52,528 nucleotides of DNA from Janthinobacterium sp. BJB426 (GCF_002735705.1 NZ_PDZL01000031.1:1-52528), one strand, 5' to 3'. Counted from the first letter of the stretch, positions 1 through 9,557 are shown. Notes: generated from the letters alone by a model not told the origin. Numbers and translations are program-made.

Positions 1-209
1 GTGTGCAGGGCGCCGCGCATGTGCAGAACGTCAATGCGTATCACAGCCGCTTGCGGCAATGGCTGCGTCCGTTTCACGGCGTGGCCACGCGCTACCTGCC
101 AAATTACCTGGGCTGGCGCTGGATACTTGACGCCGGGCGCATCCGCTCACCAGAAACGTTATTGAAAGCAACGCTGGGAGCATTCCCACATTTGACGGTG
201 ACATAGCCT
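1..209 (+). mobile_element. IS1595-type insertion sequence, 3' end (truncated by window edge)
   Basis: The first 209 bases match, base for base with few changes, the reverse complement of about 51927-52135 at the other end of the window. The match stops just after the transposase stop codon at the triplet CCT, and the flanks then differ, so the IS terminus lies near base 209. The terminal bases read inward are AGGCTATGTCA, the likely start of the terminal inverted repeat. The rest of the element lies outside the window. Confidence 0.75.
3..206 (+). CDS. IS1595 family transposase, C-terminal fragment (partial at window edge)
   Basis: This is the last 67 or so residues of an IS1595/ISXO2-type DDE transposase, ending at the TAG at 204-206. 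It carries the family's C-terminal part, with NAYHSRLRQWL (holding the third catalytic position, N in this family) and the YLPNYLGWRW segment. It differs from the copy at the right end by only about two residues (DAGRIRS versus DARRIRS, GAFPH versus GVFPH). The apparent GTG start is internal to the gene; the true start is beyond the window. Nothing suggests decay in the visible part. Confidence 0.8.
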   Translation: MQGAAHVQNVNAYHSRLRQWLRPFHGVATRYLPNYLGWRWILDAGRIRSPETLLKATLGAFPHLTVT

Positions 210-253
210 TGAAGATACGCAAGCCAGGCTGTGCTGACGCCTGGCCGTTTGGC

Positions 254-278
254 ATGCGTGGCAGCCACTGCCACGCAT
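254..278. terminator. Stem-loop downstream of the chemotaxis receptor gene
   Basis: A perfect 10-bp inverted repeat, ATGCGTGGCA and TGCCACGCAT around a 5-base loop, lies 13 bases beyond the stop of the minus-strand mcp gene. It lacks a T-tract on the minus strand, so it is at best a weak intrinsic terminator for mcp. It may instead protect the transcript 3' end or block read-through from the IS. Confidence 0.4.
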
Positions 279-291
279 TGATTTTCACACC

Positions 292-2004
292 TTAAAACTC
301 TTCCCACTCGCCTTCGGCAGGCGCCGTGGCCTTGCTGCTGGCGCGCGTCGGGGGCAGGCGCAGGGCAGGGGTGTTGGCCTTGCGGGCTGGCGCGGCAGGG
401 GCTGTCGCTGCCGGCGCGCTGCGCTGGGCGGTTTTCACGCTGAAACGGTCGGTGGCCGCCGCATTGGCATCGAGGCGGAAGACGCTGACCACCTGCGCCA
501 GTTCGCTCGCCTGTTCCTGCATGGCTTCGGCCGCTGCCGAGGCTTCTTCCACCAGGGCTGCATTTTGCTGGGTCACCTGGTCCATTTCAGAAATGGCCTG
601 GTTGACTTGCTCGATGCCCGCGCTCTGCTCTTCGCTGGCGTTGCTGATCTCGCTCATGATGGAGGTCACGAAGCCGATGCTTTGCACGATTTCTTCCATC
701 GTCTTGCCGGCCTTGTCGACCAGGTCCGTGCCCACGTCGACTTTTTGCACGGAGTCGTCGATCAAACCCTTGATCTCTTTCGCCGCCGCTGCCGAACGCT
801 GTGCCAGGTTGCGCACTTCCGTGGCGACCACGGCAAAGCCGCGGCCCTGTTCACCGGCGCGTGCCGCTTCCACGGCCGCGTTCAGGGCCAGGATGTTGGT
901 CTGGAAGGCGATGCCGTCGATGACAGAGATAATATCGACGATTTTCTTCGACGAAGTATTGATCTCGCCCATGGTGGCGACCACTTCGGCTACCACGGCG
1001 CCGCCGCGGCTGGCGATGCCGGCTGCGTCGCCGGCCAGTTTATTCGCCTGGCGCGCATTGTCGGCATTCTGTTTCACGGTCGAGGTCAGTTCTTCCATCG
1101 ACGAGGCCGTTTCTTCCAGTGAACTGGCTTGCTGTTCCGTGCGCGACGACAGGTCCTGGTTGCCGGCGGCGATTTCCGCGGACGCCGTGGCGATGGTGTC
1201 GGTGCCGCTGCGTACCTGGCCCACGATGCCGACGAGGCTGTCGTTCATGGTTTTCAGGGCGTGCATCAGCTGGCCCGTTTCATCGCGGCCTTGCGCCGTG
1301 ATGACGCTGCTCAGGTCGCCCGCTGCCACGGTTTCCGCCACTTTCACGGCGGCGCGGATGGGGCCGGTGATCGAACGCGTGATCCACCAGGCGAAACCGA
1401 TGCCCATCAGCACGGCCAGCACGCCCATGGTGATCAGGAAGATGCGGGTGCCGCTGTAGGCTTCGATGATGCTGGCGCCGACGCCGTCGGCCGCCTTGAT
1501 CTGCATGCCGGCAAAGCGTTTTACTTCGGCCAGGTAGGCTACGGTGATCGGCGCGACTTCCTTGTCGAACACGATCTTGGCGCCCGCCACGTCGCCGTCG
1601 GCCTTCATCTTGAAGGCGCGTGCGCGCGTCGTCACGTAGTCGGTGCGCACCTTGCGCACGACCTTGAATTGCTCGATCACGGCCGGGTTGAGCAAGGACG
1701 CGATGATGTCGTCCTGCAGCTTGCTGGAACGCTCCGCATCGACTTTCAAGTCTTCCTCGATCTTGGCGCGCACGACAGGATCGGTGATTTCAAACGAGGC
1801 GACGCCGCGCACGCTGTTGAGTTCAATGATCTTCGACCATTCGGCCACCATGCGCTGGTTCTTGATGCTGGTATTGATGAGGCGGTAAGTCAGGTCGCTG
1901 GCCGTTTGCATGCGCACGAGGGCGGTGATGGTCAAGGCGGCAAGCAACAGCAATACGACAGCAAAGCCGACGCCAAGGCGGCTGCCGATGTTCAGGTTTT
2001 TCAT
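292..2004 (-). CDS. Methyl-accepting chemotaxis protein with CheR/CheB tether
   Basis: 570 aa inner-membrane chemoreceptor that senses a periplasmic signal and controls the CheA kinase. Visible parts: TM1 about residues 8-30, a periplasmic four-helix-bundle type sensor about 31-187, TM2 about 188-212, HAMP about 213-265, and a long coiled-coil signalling domain. The signalling domain contains the highly conserved hairpin tip with DGIAFQTNILALNAAVEAA. The protein ends in EWEEF, which fits the C-terminal pentapeptide that docks CheR and CheB in Tsr/Tar-type receptors. The ATG at 2004 is preceded by TAGGAATTAC, a good ribosome site. The gene stands alone, with no che genes nearby. The ligand cannot be told from sequence. 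Confidence 0.93.
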   Translation of the reverse strand: MKNLNIGSRLGVGFAVVLLLLAALTITALVRMQTASDLTYRLINTSIKNQRMVAEWSKIIELNSVRGVASFEITDPVVRAKIEEDLKVDAERSSKLQDDIIASLLNPAVIEQFKVVRKVRTDYVTTRARAFKMKADGDVAGAKIVFDKEVAPITVAYLAEVKRFAGMQIKAADGVGASIIEAYSGTRIFLITMGVLAVLMGIGFAWWITRSITGPIRAAVKVAETVAAGDLSSVITAQGRDETGQLMHALKTMNDSLVGIVGQVRSGTDTIATASAEIAAGNQDLSSRTEQQASSLEETASSMEELTSTVKQNADNARQANKLAGDAAGIASRGGAVVAEVVATMGEINTSSKKIVDIISVIDGIAFQTNILALNAAVEAARAGEQGRGFAVVATEVRNLAQRSAAAAKEIKGLIDDSVQKVDVGTDLVDKAGKTMEEIVQSIGFVTSIMSEISNASEEQSAGIEQVNQAISEMDQVTQQNAALVEEASAAAEAMQEQASELAQVVSVFRLDANAAATDRFSVKTAQRSAPAATAPAAPARKANTPALRLPPTRASSKATAPAEGEWEEF

Positions 2005-2115
2005 GTAATTCCTAACAGTTTAATAGTCATGATCGCCGCCGCCAGCAGGGGCGGACAGGCGCCGCAAGGCGCAGGGGATCGGGGTCTTCGGGTGCCGCGT
2101 GATGGCTGTGCGGCG

Positions 2116-2196
2116 CGCCACGCTGAGCGTGGCGATGGAGGTAAAGCAAGGGGCATATCGGTCAGGCTGACCGCTGCCCAGCAAGCCGCAAGTATA
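2116..2196 (-). promoter_or_regulatory. Upstream region of mcp: -10-like box, perfect palindrome and hairpin
   Basis: Bases 2005-2386 form the only gene-free stretch over 300 bases. On the minus strand there is a TATACT -10-like box (2191-2196) without a clear -35. Beside it is a perfect 15-base palindrome CGGTCAGGCTGACCG (2159-2173), where a repressor could sit just after the start of transcription. Further down is an 8-bp hairpin CGCCACGC-TGA-GCGTGGCG (2116-2134) in the would-be leader. The function is inferred from position only. The right part (2314-2361) holds the promoter of the siderophore receptor. Confidence 0.4.
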
Positions 2197-2313
2197 GCAT
2201 TGACGCAGAGAAATAGTTTTTCAAAGCAATTTTAATTGTTTTTTGATATTGATTTCCTGTTGTGTTTTTACGTCAAGTACCTAGTCCATAAGTACTATCA
2301 CTTACATTTCGCC

Positions 2314-2361
2314 TTACTTTTCCCATCGTTGGCTGGTAAAATACTAATGATAATCATTCGT
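2314..2361 (+). promoter_or_regulatory. Promoter with Fur box for the siderophore receptor
   Basis: A TTACTT -35-like box (2314-2319) and TAAAAT -10 box (2337-2342) are 17 bases apart. The near-perfect Fur core AATGATAATCATT (2346-2358) overlaps the expected transcription start. The receptor ATG follows at 2387. Iron-loaded Fur should block this promoter. Confidence 0.8.
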
Positions 2362-2386
2362 ATTAAAACATCGACCAGGGAATTGT

Positions 2387-4546
2387 ATGCAGCAACAGCG
2401 CAAGCCAGGATGTAAACCGATCACCATCGCCGTACTGGGCGCCTTGACCTTGGGCGCCACGCCATTGGCGGCATGGGCACAGGAAAGCTTGCCCGCCGTC
2501 ACCGTGACGGCCTCGAAGGACAAGGATGGCTATGTCGCCGCCACCTCCGCCAGCGGCACCAAGACGGAAATGGCCTTGCGCGACGTGCCGCAGACGATCA
2601 ACGTGGTGCCGGCCGCCGTCATCCGCGACCAGAACGCCATGTCGATCCAGGACGTCATGAAGAATATCCCTGGCGTGGGCTTGTCGACGGGCGACGGCCA
2701 GCGCGACCAGGTATTCATCCGCGGTTTCACGGCCATCGGCGACCAGTTCGTCGACGGCTTCCGCGATGACGCGCTGTATTTCCGCGACCTGTCGAACGTG
2801 GAGCGCCTGGAAGTGATCAAGGGACCGGCCGCCGTGCTGTACGGCCGCGGTTCCTCGGGCGGCCTGCTCAACCGCATCACCAAAAAACCGGGTATCGATA
2901 TCACGGACGTGGCCCTGAGCCTGACGAACACGAAAGGGCGTCGCGGCGAAGTCGACGTGGCCCGTGTCGGAGAGACGGTGGACTGGCGTTTTACGGGCGC
3001 GCGCGAGTTGTCAGACAGCTACCGCGACCAGCAATTCATCAACCGCACGGCGCTGGCGCCTTCCGTGGCCATCCGCCTCTCCGGCGCCACCAAGCTGCTG
3101 CTGCAGGGTGACTACCTGGAAGACCGCCGCCTGACGGACTTCGGCATCCCGTCCTACCACGGCCGTCCCGTCGCCGTCGATGCGGGCACCTATTATGGCG
3201 CCGCGAATGCACGCGATGCGGACTTCAGCCAGTCGCGCGTGGTCTCCACGGCCGCCACCCTGACGCACAAGTTCAGCGACAGCTTGTCGCTGCGCAATGC
3301 CTTCCGCTACTACGACTATCACCTGGACCGCAACAACACGAATATTTCCGGCAACGTCAACGAAGTCAAGGGCACGATGAGCCTGGGCCACGCCAAGCTC
3401 AACCGCGACGAGAGCGGCTGGTTCAACCAGACGGAACTGACGCAAAAGCTGGTCACGGGCACCATGCGCCACGAAGTGCTGTACGGCGCCGAATTCGGCA
3501 AGCAAAACAAGGATGCCAACAGTTGGGCCGCCATCGCTGTAACGACACCTGCGAAGCCCGTGTCGATCTTCAATCCTGTTCTGCCCGTCGTCGATCGCAG
3601 CAAGCTGGGCGCGCGCAGTGATACCTTCGGTACCTACGACACGGCCGCTGCCTACGTGCAGGACGCCATCAGCTTCAGCGACGAGTGGAAGGCGCTGGCC
3701 GGCCTGCGCTACGACCGCTACAAGCAGCAGTCGCGCCTGGCCAATGCGCTGGGCGTGACGACGGCGGATTTGTCGCGCACGGATTCGGCCTACAGCCCCC
3801 GCGCCGGCCTCGTCTGGCAACCGAGCGCCGTGCAATCGTACTACGCGTCGTGGAGCCGCTCCTTCCAGCCGAGCGGCGAGAACTTCGCCCTGGCCGCCAA
3901 CAATGCCGACCTGGCGCCGGAAACCACGCGCAACACGGAAGTGGGTGCCAAGTATGACCTGTGGGGCGGCCGCGCGAATGCCACCGTGTCGCTGTTCCGC
4001 CTGGAACGCGACAATATCAAGACCAGCGACCCGATCACGAACCGCATCGTGCCCGTCGGCACGCAACGCACGGACGGCCTGGAACTGACCTTCAACGCCG
4101 ACTTGCATGACGGCTGGAAAATGATGGCAGGCTACGCTTACCTGGACGCCACCATTACCGATTCCATCGCCGTCGACCGCAGCGTGAATGCGCCGGGCAC
4201 GACGACGGCCAGTTCCGTCGCCATCAAGGGCAAGCGCGCCACCCTGACTTCGCGCAACACGGCCAATCTGTGGCTGACCAAGGACCTGGGCCACGGCTTC
4301 ACCGTGGGCGGCGGCGCGAATGCCGTGGGCAGCCGCTTCGCCAATCCGGGCAACACCGTCGTGCTGCCAGGCTACGTGACGGCCGACGCCATGGCCGCGT
4401 ACCGCACGGGCCGCTATGAAGTGCAGCTCAACGTCAACAATATCGGCGACACGCGCTACATCGTGTCGGGCCACGGTTCCAGCCCGAACCTGAGCTTGCC
4501 GGGCGCGCCGCGCAATGTGGCGCTGACCTTGCGCTACAGCCTGTAA
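2387..4546 (+). CDS. TonB-dependent siderophore receptor (catecholate/Fiu-like)
   Basis: 719 aa outer-membrane receptor. It has a signal peptide about 1-31 cut after AWA, a plug domain about 45-155 with the DVPQTINVVP and VEVIKGP-type (VERLEVIKGPAAVLYGRG) motifs, then a 22-strand-type barrel. The plug wording is close to Fiu-type ferric catecholate receptors, but the substrate is inferred. There is no N-terminal STN domain, so it does not itself signal through an anti-sigma factor. The last residue is leucine (RYSL) rather than the usual aromatic. The ATG has the ribosome site AGGGAATTGT. The Fur box and promoter lie directly upstream and a strong terminator follows, so it is a single-gene unit repressed by iron. 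Confidence 0.92.
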   Translation: MQQQRKPGCKPITIAVLGALTLGATPLAAWAQESLPAVTVTASKDKDGYVAATSASGTKTEMALRDVPQTINVVPAAVIRDQNAMSIQDVMKNIPGVGLSTGDGQRDQVFIRGFTAIGDQFVDGFRDDALYFRDLSNVERLEVIKGPAAVLYGRGSSGGLLNRITKKPGIDITDVALSLTNTKGRRGEVDVARVGETVDWRFTGARELSDSYRDQQFINRTALAPSVAIRLSGATKLLLQGDYLEDRRLTDFGIPSYHGRPVAVDAGTYYGAANARDADFSQSRVVSTAATLTHKFSDSLSLRNAFRYYDYHLDRNNTNISGNVNEVKGTMSLGHAKLNRDESGWFNQTELTQKLVTGTMRHEVLYGAEFGKQNKDANSWAAIAVTTPAKPVSIFNPVLPVVDRSKLGARSDTFGTYDTAAAYVQDAISFSDEWKALAGLRYDRYKQQSRLANALGVTTADLSRTDSAYSPRAGLVWQPSAVQSYYASWSRSFQPSGENFALAANNADLAPETTRNTEVGAKYDLWGGRANATVSLFRLERDNIKTSDPITNRIVPVGTQRTDGLELTFNADLHDGWKMMAGYAYLDATITDSIAVDRSVNAPGTTTASSVAIKGKRATLTSRNTANLWLTKDLGHGFTVGGGANAVGSRFANPGNTVVLPGYVTADAMAAYRTGRYEVQLNVNNIGDTRYIVSGHGSSPNLSLPGAPRNVALTLRYSL

Positions 4547-4564
4547 TTTTTATCGTTTCCTCAC

Positions 4565-4588
4565 AACCCGCTCGCGAGCGGGTTTTTT
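4565..4588 (+). terminator. Rho-independent terminator after the siderophore receptor
   Basis: The perfect self-complementary stem AACCCGCTCG/CGAGCGGGTT is followed by six T's, 18 bases after the receptor stop codon. Confidence 0.9.
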
Positions 4589-4729
4589 CATGGGCGGGCG
4601 CTGCGCGGGATCGGGGTTGGCAGGCTGGCATTGTTTAGAGGAACTGTTCGGTACCGATAAAATAATGTTGACTATGTGGAATTTTTTCCGGCGGACTAAG
4701 CCTTGTCGGAGTTTGAGGGGTAAAATACT

Positions 4730-4793
4730 GTCATACGGCACAGGCATGGTGCTTATATCTTAGTGATATGACACGACCACGACGCCGTATGAC
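4730..4793. promoter_or_regulatory. Nested inverted repeats upstream of fdnG
   Basis: GTCATACGGC (4730-4739) is the exact reverse complement of GCCGTATGAC (4784-4793). Between them lies a second inverted repeat, ATATC-TTAGT-GATAT (4755-4769). The block ends 31 bases before the fdnG start. It could be a two-site operator that loops, or a structured leader RNA. No FNR, NarL or sigma-54 consensus was recognised here. Confidence 0.5.
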
Positions 4794-4824
4794 TTTTATT
4801 TACTCACATCATAGAGGCCTGAAT

Positions 4825-7800
4825 ATGGTTCAGATGTCCAGGCGCCAGTTCCTCCGGGTAACTGGCGCGACCATTGCTGGTTCCAGCCTCGCCTTGCTCG
4901 GTTTCGCACCGGGCCAGGCGATGGCGGAAGTGCGGCAATACAAGCTGTCTCGCACCACCGAGACACGCAATACCTGTCCCTACTGTTCGGTAGGATGTGG
5001 CGTCCTGCTGTATGGACTGGGCGACGGCGCGAAAAATGCCGTCTCCAGCATCATCCACGTGGAAGGCGATGCCGATCACCCGGTGAACCGCGGCACCTTG
5101 TGCCCGAAAGGCGCCAGCCTGGTCGACTTCATCCACAGCCCGAACCGCCTGAAAGTGCCCGAATACCGCGCACCGGGCGGCACGGAATGGCAACCGATCT
5201 CCTGGGATGTGGCGCTCGACAAGATCGCGCGCCTGATGAAGGATGACCGCGATGCCAACCTGATCGAAAAGAATGCCGACGGCAAGACCGTCAACCGCTG
5301 GCTCTCCACCGGCATGCTTGCCGCGTCCGCCGGCAGCAACGAGGTCGGGTATCTGACCCACAAGACAGTGCGCAGCATGGGGATGCTGACCTTTGATAAT
5401 CAGGCGCGTGTATGACACGGACCGACGGTGGCAGGTCTTGCCCCGACGTTTGGCCGTGGCGCGATGACGAATCATTGGGTCGATATCAAGAATGCCGACG
5501 TGATCCTGGTCATGGGCGGCAATGCAGCAGAAGCACATCCTTGCGGATTCAAATGGGTAACGGAAGCGAAGGCGCATAACAAGGCCAAGCTGATCGTTGT
5601 CGATCCGCGTTTTACCCGTACCGCATCCGTGGCAGATTACTACTGCGCCACGCGTACCGGCACGGACATCGTCTTCCTCGGCGCGATCATCAATTATCTG
5701 CTGACGAACGACAAGATCCAGCATGAGTACGTGCGCAACTACACGGACATGCCCTTCATCGTGCGCGAAGACTATGCGTTCGAGGACGGCCTGTTCTCGG
5801 GTTTCGACAAGGAAAAAGGCAAGTACACCGACAAGGCCACCTGGGATTACGAGATCGGCGACGACGGCTACGCCAAGGTCGACCCGACCCTGGAACACCC
5901 GCGCTGCGTCTACCAGATGATGAAGAAGCACTACTCGCGCTACACGACCGAAATGGTCGAACGTACGTGCGGCGTGTCGGCCGACAAGTTCCACAAGGTG
6001 GCGGAAGCCCTGGCTTCGACCGCCGTGCCGGGACGCGCCGGTACCATCCTGTACGCGCTGGGCTGGACGCACCATTCGACGGGCGCGCAAACCATCCGCA
6101 CGGGCGCCATGGTGCAGTTGTTGCTGGGCAATATGGGCATCGCGGGCGGCGGCATGAACGCCTTGCGCGGCCACTCGAACATCCAGGGCTTGACCGATCT
6201 GGGCCTGATGTCGAACCTGTTGCCAGGTTACATGACCTTGCCGAACGAGGGCGAGCAGGATTTCGACGCCTATATCGCCGCGCGTGCCACCAAGCCGCTG
6301 CGTCCGAACCAGCTCAGCTACTGGAGCAATTACCGCAAATTCCACGTCAGCTTCATGAAGACGTGGTGGGGTGATTTCGCCACGGCGGAGAACAACTACG
6401 CCTTCGACTACCTGCCGAAACTGGACAAGCCGTATGACTTGATGCAAGCCATCGAGAACATGCACCAAGGTAAGATGACGGGTTATATCTGCCAGGGCTT
6501 CAATGTGCTGGCGTCCGCGCCGAACAAGCAGAAGGTCACGGAAGCGCTGTCGAAGCTGAAGTTCCTCGTCATCATGGATCCGCTGGCCGTGGAAACGGGC
6601 GAATTCTGGAAGGCGCACGGGCAGTATCACGAAGTCGATCCCACCAAGATCATGACGGAAGTGTTCCGCCTGCCGACCAGCTGCTTCGCCGAAGAACGCG
6701 GTTCGCTGGTGAGCTCTTCACGCGTGCTGCAATGGCACTGGCAGGCGGCCGAACCGCCGGGCCAGGCGCGCAGCGACCTGGAGATCATGTCGGGCCTGTT
6801 CTTGCGCATGCGCAGCATGTACAAGAAAGAGGGCGGCAAGTTCCCCGATCCGATTCTCAACCTGACGTGGAATTATGCGCAGCCGCATAACCCGCAGCCG
6901 GAAGAAATCGCCCGCGAATTCAACGGCAAGGCGCTGGCCGACTTGTACGATCCGAAGGATGCGACCAAGCTGCTGGTGAAGAAAGGCGAGCAGCTGGCTT
7001 CGTTTGCGCAATTGCGCGACGACGGCACGACCACCAGCGGTTGCTGGATCTTCGCCGGCAGCTGGACGCAGGCGGGCAACCAGATGGGACGGCGCGACAA
7101 TAGCGACCCGACCGGCATCGGCCAGACGCTGGGCTGGGCGTGGGCATGGCCGGCCAACCGTCGCGTGCTGTACAACCGTGCTTCGTGCGACTTGAAGGGC
7201 AAGCCTTTCGACCCTACCCGCAAGCTGATCGAGTGGAATGGCGCCAACTGGAGCGGGGCCGATATTCCCGATTTCAAGGTCGACGAACCGCCGGAAAACG
7301 GCATGGGTCCGTTCATCATGCTGGGCGAGGGTGTGGCGCGCTTCTTTGCGCGTGGCGCCATGGCCGAAGGACCGTTCCCCGAGCATTACGAGCCGTTCGA
7401 AAATCCGCTGGGCTACAACCCCATGCATCCGAAAAACCCGCAGGCGACCAGCAATCCGGCCGCGCGCGTGTTCGCAGATGACCGGAAAATGTTCGGCACG
7501 CATGAGGAATATCCGCATGTGGCCACCAGCTACCGCCTGACCGAGCATTTCCATTACTGGACCAAGCATGCGCGTCTGAATGCCATCATCCAGCCGCAGC
7601 AATTCGTTGAAATCGGCGAAGAGCTGGCCAAGAGCATCGGTGTCGTTGCCGGCGGTGAAGTGCGCGTCAGTTCCAAGCGGGGCCACATCATCGCCAAGGC
7701 CGTCGTCACCAAGCGCATCAAGGCGTTGACGATCGAGGGCAAGCAGGTGCATACCGTGGGCCTGCCGCTGCACTGGGGCTTTACGGGCGTGGCCAAGCCG

Positions 7801-7896
7801 GGGTATCTGATCAATACCTTGACGCCGGGCGTGGGGGATGCGAATTCGCAAACGCCGGAATTCAAGTCCTTCCTCGTGAAGGTGGAAAAAGCATGA
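4825..7896 (+). CDS. fdnG: Formate dehydrogenase-N/O alpha subunit, selenoprotein (UGA = Sec197)
   Basis: Molybdenum bis-MGD subunit that oxidises formate to CO2 in the periplasm and passes electrons to the beta subunit. The ATG at 4825 is chosen for the AGAGG site 7 bases ahead; it starts with a Tat signal (SRRQFLRV). The [4Fe-4S] cysteines are at about 51, 54, 58 and the later GTLCPKGA. The in-frame TGA at 5413-5415 falls in the context NQARV-U-HGPTVAGLAPTFGRG, exactly where FdnG/FdoG of E. coli carries selenocysteine, and reading continues in frame for 827 codons. Total 1023 aa, close to the 1015-1016 of E. coli. A SECIS hairpin follows the UGA. First gene of fdnGHI-fdhE-selAB-selC. Automatic callers may split it into two ORFs. 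Confidence 0.97.
5413..5445 (+). other. Selenocysteine UGA codon with bacterial SECIS hairpin
   Basis: The UGA is followed by a hairpin: C5426 G27 G28, bulged T29, G30 G31 C32 A33, loop GGTCT (5434-5438), then TGCC CCG back to 5445. The bulged U below a four-pair upper stem and the GGUCU loop are the features SelB needs in E. coli fdhF and fdnG. The loop starts 18 bases after the UGA, the usual distance. Confidence 0.95.
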
Positions 7897-7909
7897 TGGG
7901 AGCTCAATA

Positions 7910-8830
7910 ATGGCACTGCAATCCTTAGATATCCGGCGCCTGTCGGCTACCACGGTAACGCCGCCGCAAGCGCGCAGCCCGGTGACGGGCACCGTGGCCA
8001 AGCTGATCGATGTGTCGAAATGCATCGGCTGCAAGGCTTGCCAGACGGCGTGCATGGAATGGAACGACTTGCGTGACGAAGTCGGCGAAAACCATGGCAC
8101 CTATGACAATCCGACGGACCTGACGCCGCAATCGTGGACGGTGATGCGTTTTGCCGAACATGAAAACAATGACGGCAACCTCGAATGGCTGATCCGCAAG
8201 GATGGCTGCATGCACTGCGAGGATCCGGGCTGTCTGAAAGCCTGTCCGGCGCCGGGCGCCATCGTGCAGTACACGAACGGCATTGTGGATTTCCACCAGG
8301 AAAACTGCATCGGCTGCGGCTACTGCGTGGCCGGCTGTCCTTTCGACGTGCCCCGCATTTCGAAAAAGGACGACCGCGCCTACAAGTGCACGCTCTGTTC
8401 GGACCGCGTCGCCGTGGGCCAGGAACCGGCCTGCGTGAAAACCTGCCCGACGGGCGCCATCGTGTTCGGCACCAAGGAAGACATGAAGGTGCATGCGGAA
8501 GAGCGCATCGTCGACCTGAAATCGCGCGGTTTCGAGAACGCGGGCCTGTACGATCCGCTGGGTGTGGGCGGCACGCACGTGATGTACGTGCTGCACCATG
8601 CCGACAAGCCGAAGCTGTATTCGAACTTGCCGGAACGTCCGCGCATCAGCCCGATGGTGGGCTTCTGGAAGGGCTGGTCCAAGCCGCTGGCGGTGGCCGG
8701 CATGGCCGCCACGGCGCTGGCAGGCTTCTTCCATTACACGCGTGTCGGTCCGAACGAAGTGAGCAAGGATGAAGAGCACGAAGCGCTGGAAGAGGCCAAG
8801 CGCATCAAGGAGGAACAGCATGAATCCTAG
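7910..8830 (+). CDS. fdnH: Formate dehydrogenase iron-sulfur (beta) subunit
   Basis: 306 aa electron-transfer subunit that carries electrons from the alpha subunit to the membrane cytochrome. Four ferredoxin-type cysteine clusters are visible (CIGCKACQTAC, CMHCEDPGCLKAC, CIGCGYCVAGC, CTLCSDRV... with CVKTCPTG), so four [4Fe-4S] centres as in FdnH. A single membrane helix about 262-280 (PLAVAGMAATALAGFF) anchors it. It starts at an ATG 13 bases after fdnG with ribosome site GGGAG. Its 3' end overlaps fdnI. Slightly longer than E. coli FdnH (294 aa) because of a charged C-terminal tail. Confidence 0.95.
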   Translation: MALQSLDIRRLSATTVTPPQARSPVTGTVAKLIDVSKCIGCKACQTACMEWNDLRDEVGENHGTYDNPTDLTPQSWTVMRFAEHENNDGNLEWLIRKDGCMHCEDPGCLKACPAPGAIVQYTNGIVDFHQENCIGCGYCVAGCPFDVPRISKKDDRAYKCTLCSDRVAVGQEPACVKTCPTGAIVFGTKEDMKVHAEERIVDLKSRGFENAGLYDPLGVGGTHVMYVLHHADKPKLYSNLPERPRISPMVGFWKGWSKPLAVAGMAATALAGFFHYTRVGPNEVSKDEEHEALEEAKRIKEEQHES

Positions 8831-9491
8831 TGAACATCACGATGGCAAGCTGCGCGACAAGGATGGCAACCCGCTGATTCAGCGCTACGCTCCCAACGAG
8901 CGCACGAATCACTGGGTGACCGCCATCACCTTCGTCATGCTGGCCCTGTCCGGCCTGGCCATGTTCCATCCCTCGATGGCGTGGCTGGCGAACCTGTTTG
9001 GTGGCGGACAATGGACGCGCATCCTGCATCCGTTCGCCGGCCTGGTGATGTTCGTCTCGTTCGCGATCCTCGTGGTGCGCTTCTGGCACCACAACAAGTT
9101 CGAGGACGGCGACAAGCAGTGGCTGAAACAGATGGACGACGTGCTCAACAACCGCGAAGAAAAGCTTCCGAAGATCGGCAAATACAATGCCGGCCAGAAG
9201 ATCCTGTTCTTCGTGCTGCTGGCTTGCATGGTGGGCTTGCTGCTGTCGGGCATCGTGATCTGGCGCGCGTATTTCGCGTTCTACTTCCCGATCCCCGTCA
9301 TCCGCGCGGCCGCCTTGCTGCACGCCGTGTGCGCGTTCGGCATCATCTGCGCCATCATCGTGCACATCTATGCAGCCCTGTGGGTCAAGGGCTCGATCGG
9401 CGCCATGGTGCGCGGCACCGTCACTTACGGCTGGGCGCGCAAGCACCATCCGAAGTGGTTTGAGGCGGTCATTCGCAACAGCAAAGACTGA
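8820..9491 (+). CDS. fdnI: Formate dehydrogenase cytochrome b556 (gamma) subunit
   Basis: 223 aa membrane subunit that binds heme b and hands electrons to quinone. Four membrane helices are visible at about 32-50, 68-87, 128-148 and 165-187. Conserved histidines are seen in RTNHW, the helix-2 ILHPF and the last helix IIVHIYAALW. The ATG at 8820 has a strong AAGGAGG site located inside fdnH and overlaps that gene by 11 bases, indicating coupled translation. A hairpin terminator follows, so fdhE downstream may have its own promoter or depend on read-through. Confidence 0.95.
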   Translation: MNPSEHHDGKLRDKDGNPLIQRYAPNERTNHWVTAITFVMLALSGLAMFHPSMAWLANLFGGGQWTRILHPFAGLVMFVSFAILVVRFWHHNKFEDGDKQWLKQMDDVLNNREEKLPKIGKYNAGQKILFFVLLACMVGLLLSGIVIWRAYFAFYFPIPVIRAAALLHAVCAFGIICAIIVHIYAALWVKGSIGAMVRGTVTYGWARKHHPKWFEAVIRNSKD

Positions 9492-9526
9492 CGGTTTTTT
9501 GCTTAATTAGCCCAAGTGCAAGAGCT

Positions 9527-9557
9527 GGGGTCAGACCCGACGGGTCTGACCCCGGTT
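9527..9557 (+). terminator. Hairpin after fdnI (repeat-type terminator)
   Basis: GGGGTCAGACCCG and CGGGTCTGACCCC form a perfect 13-bp inverted repeat around one base, followed by GGTTTT. The same arm sequences recur at 31581-31655, so this is a member of a dispersed repeat as well as a likely terminator. Confidence 0.65.

Noticed and set aside
4804..6630. 608-residue frame opposite fdnG
   Set aside because: It overlaps the selenoprotein and its ribosome site, and has low-complexity composition.
4768..7896. fdnG as two genes or a pseudogene broken by a stop at 5413-5415
   Set aside because: The stop is UGA at the known Sec position, followed by a SECIS hairpin, and selA, selB and selC are downstream.
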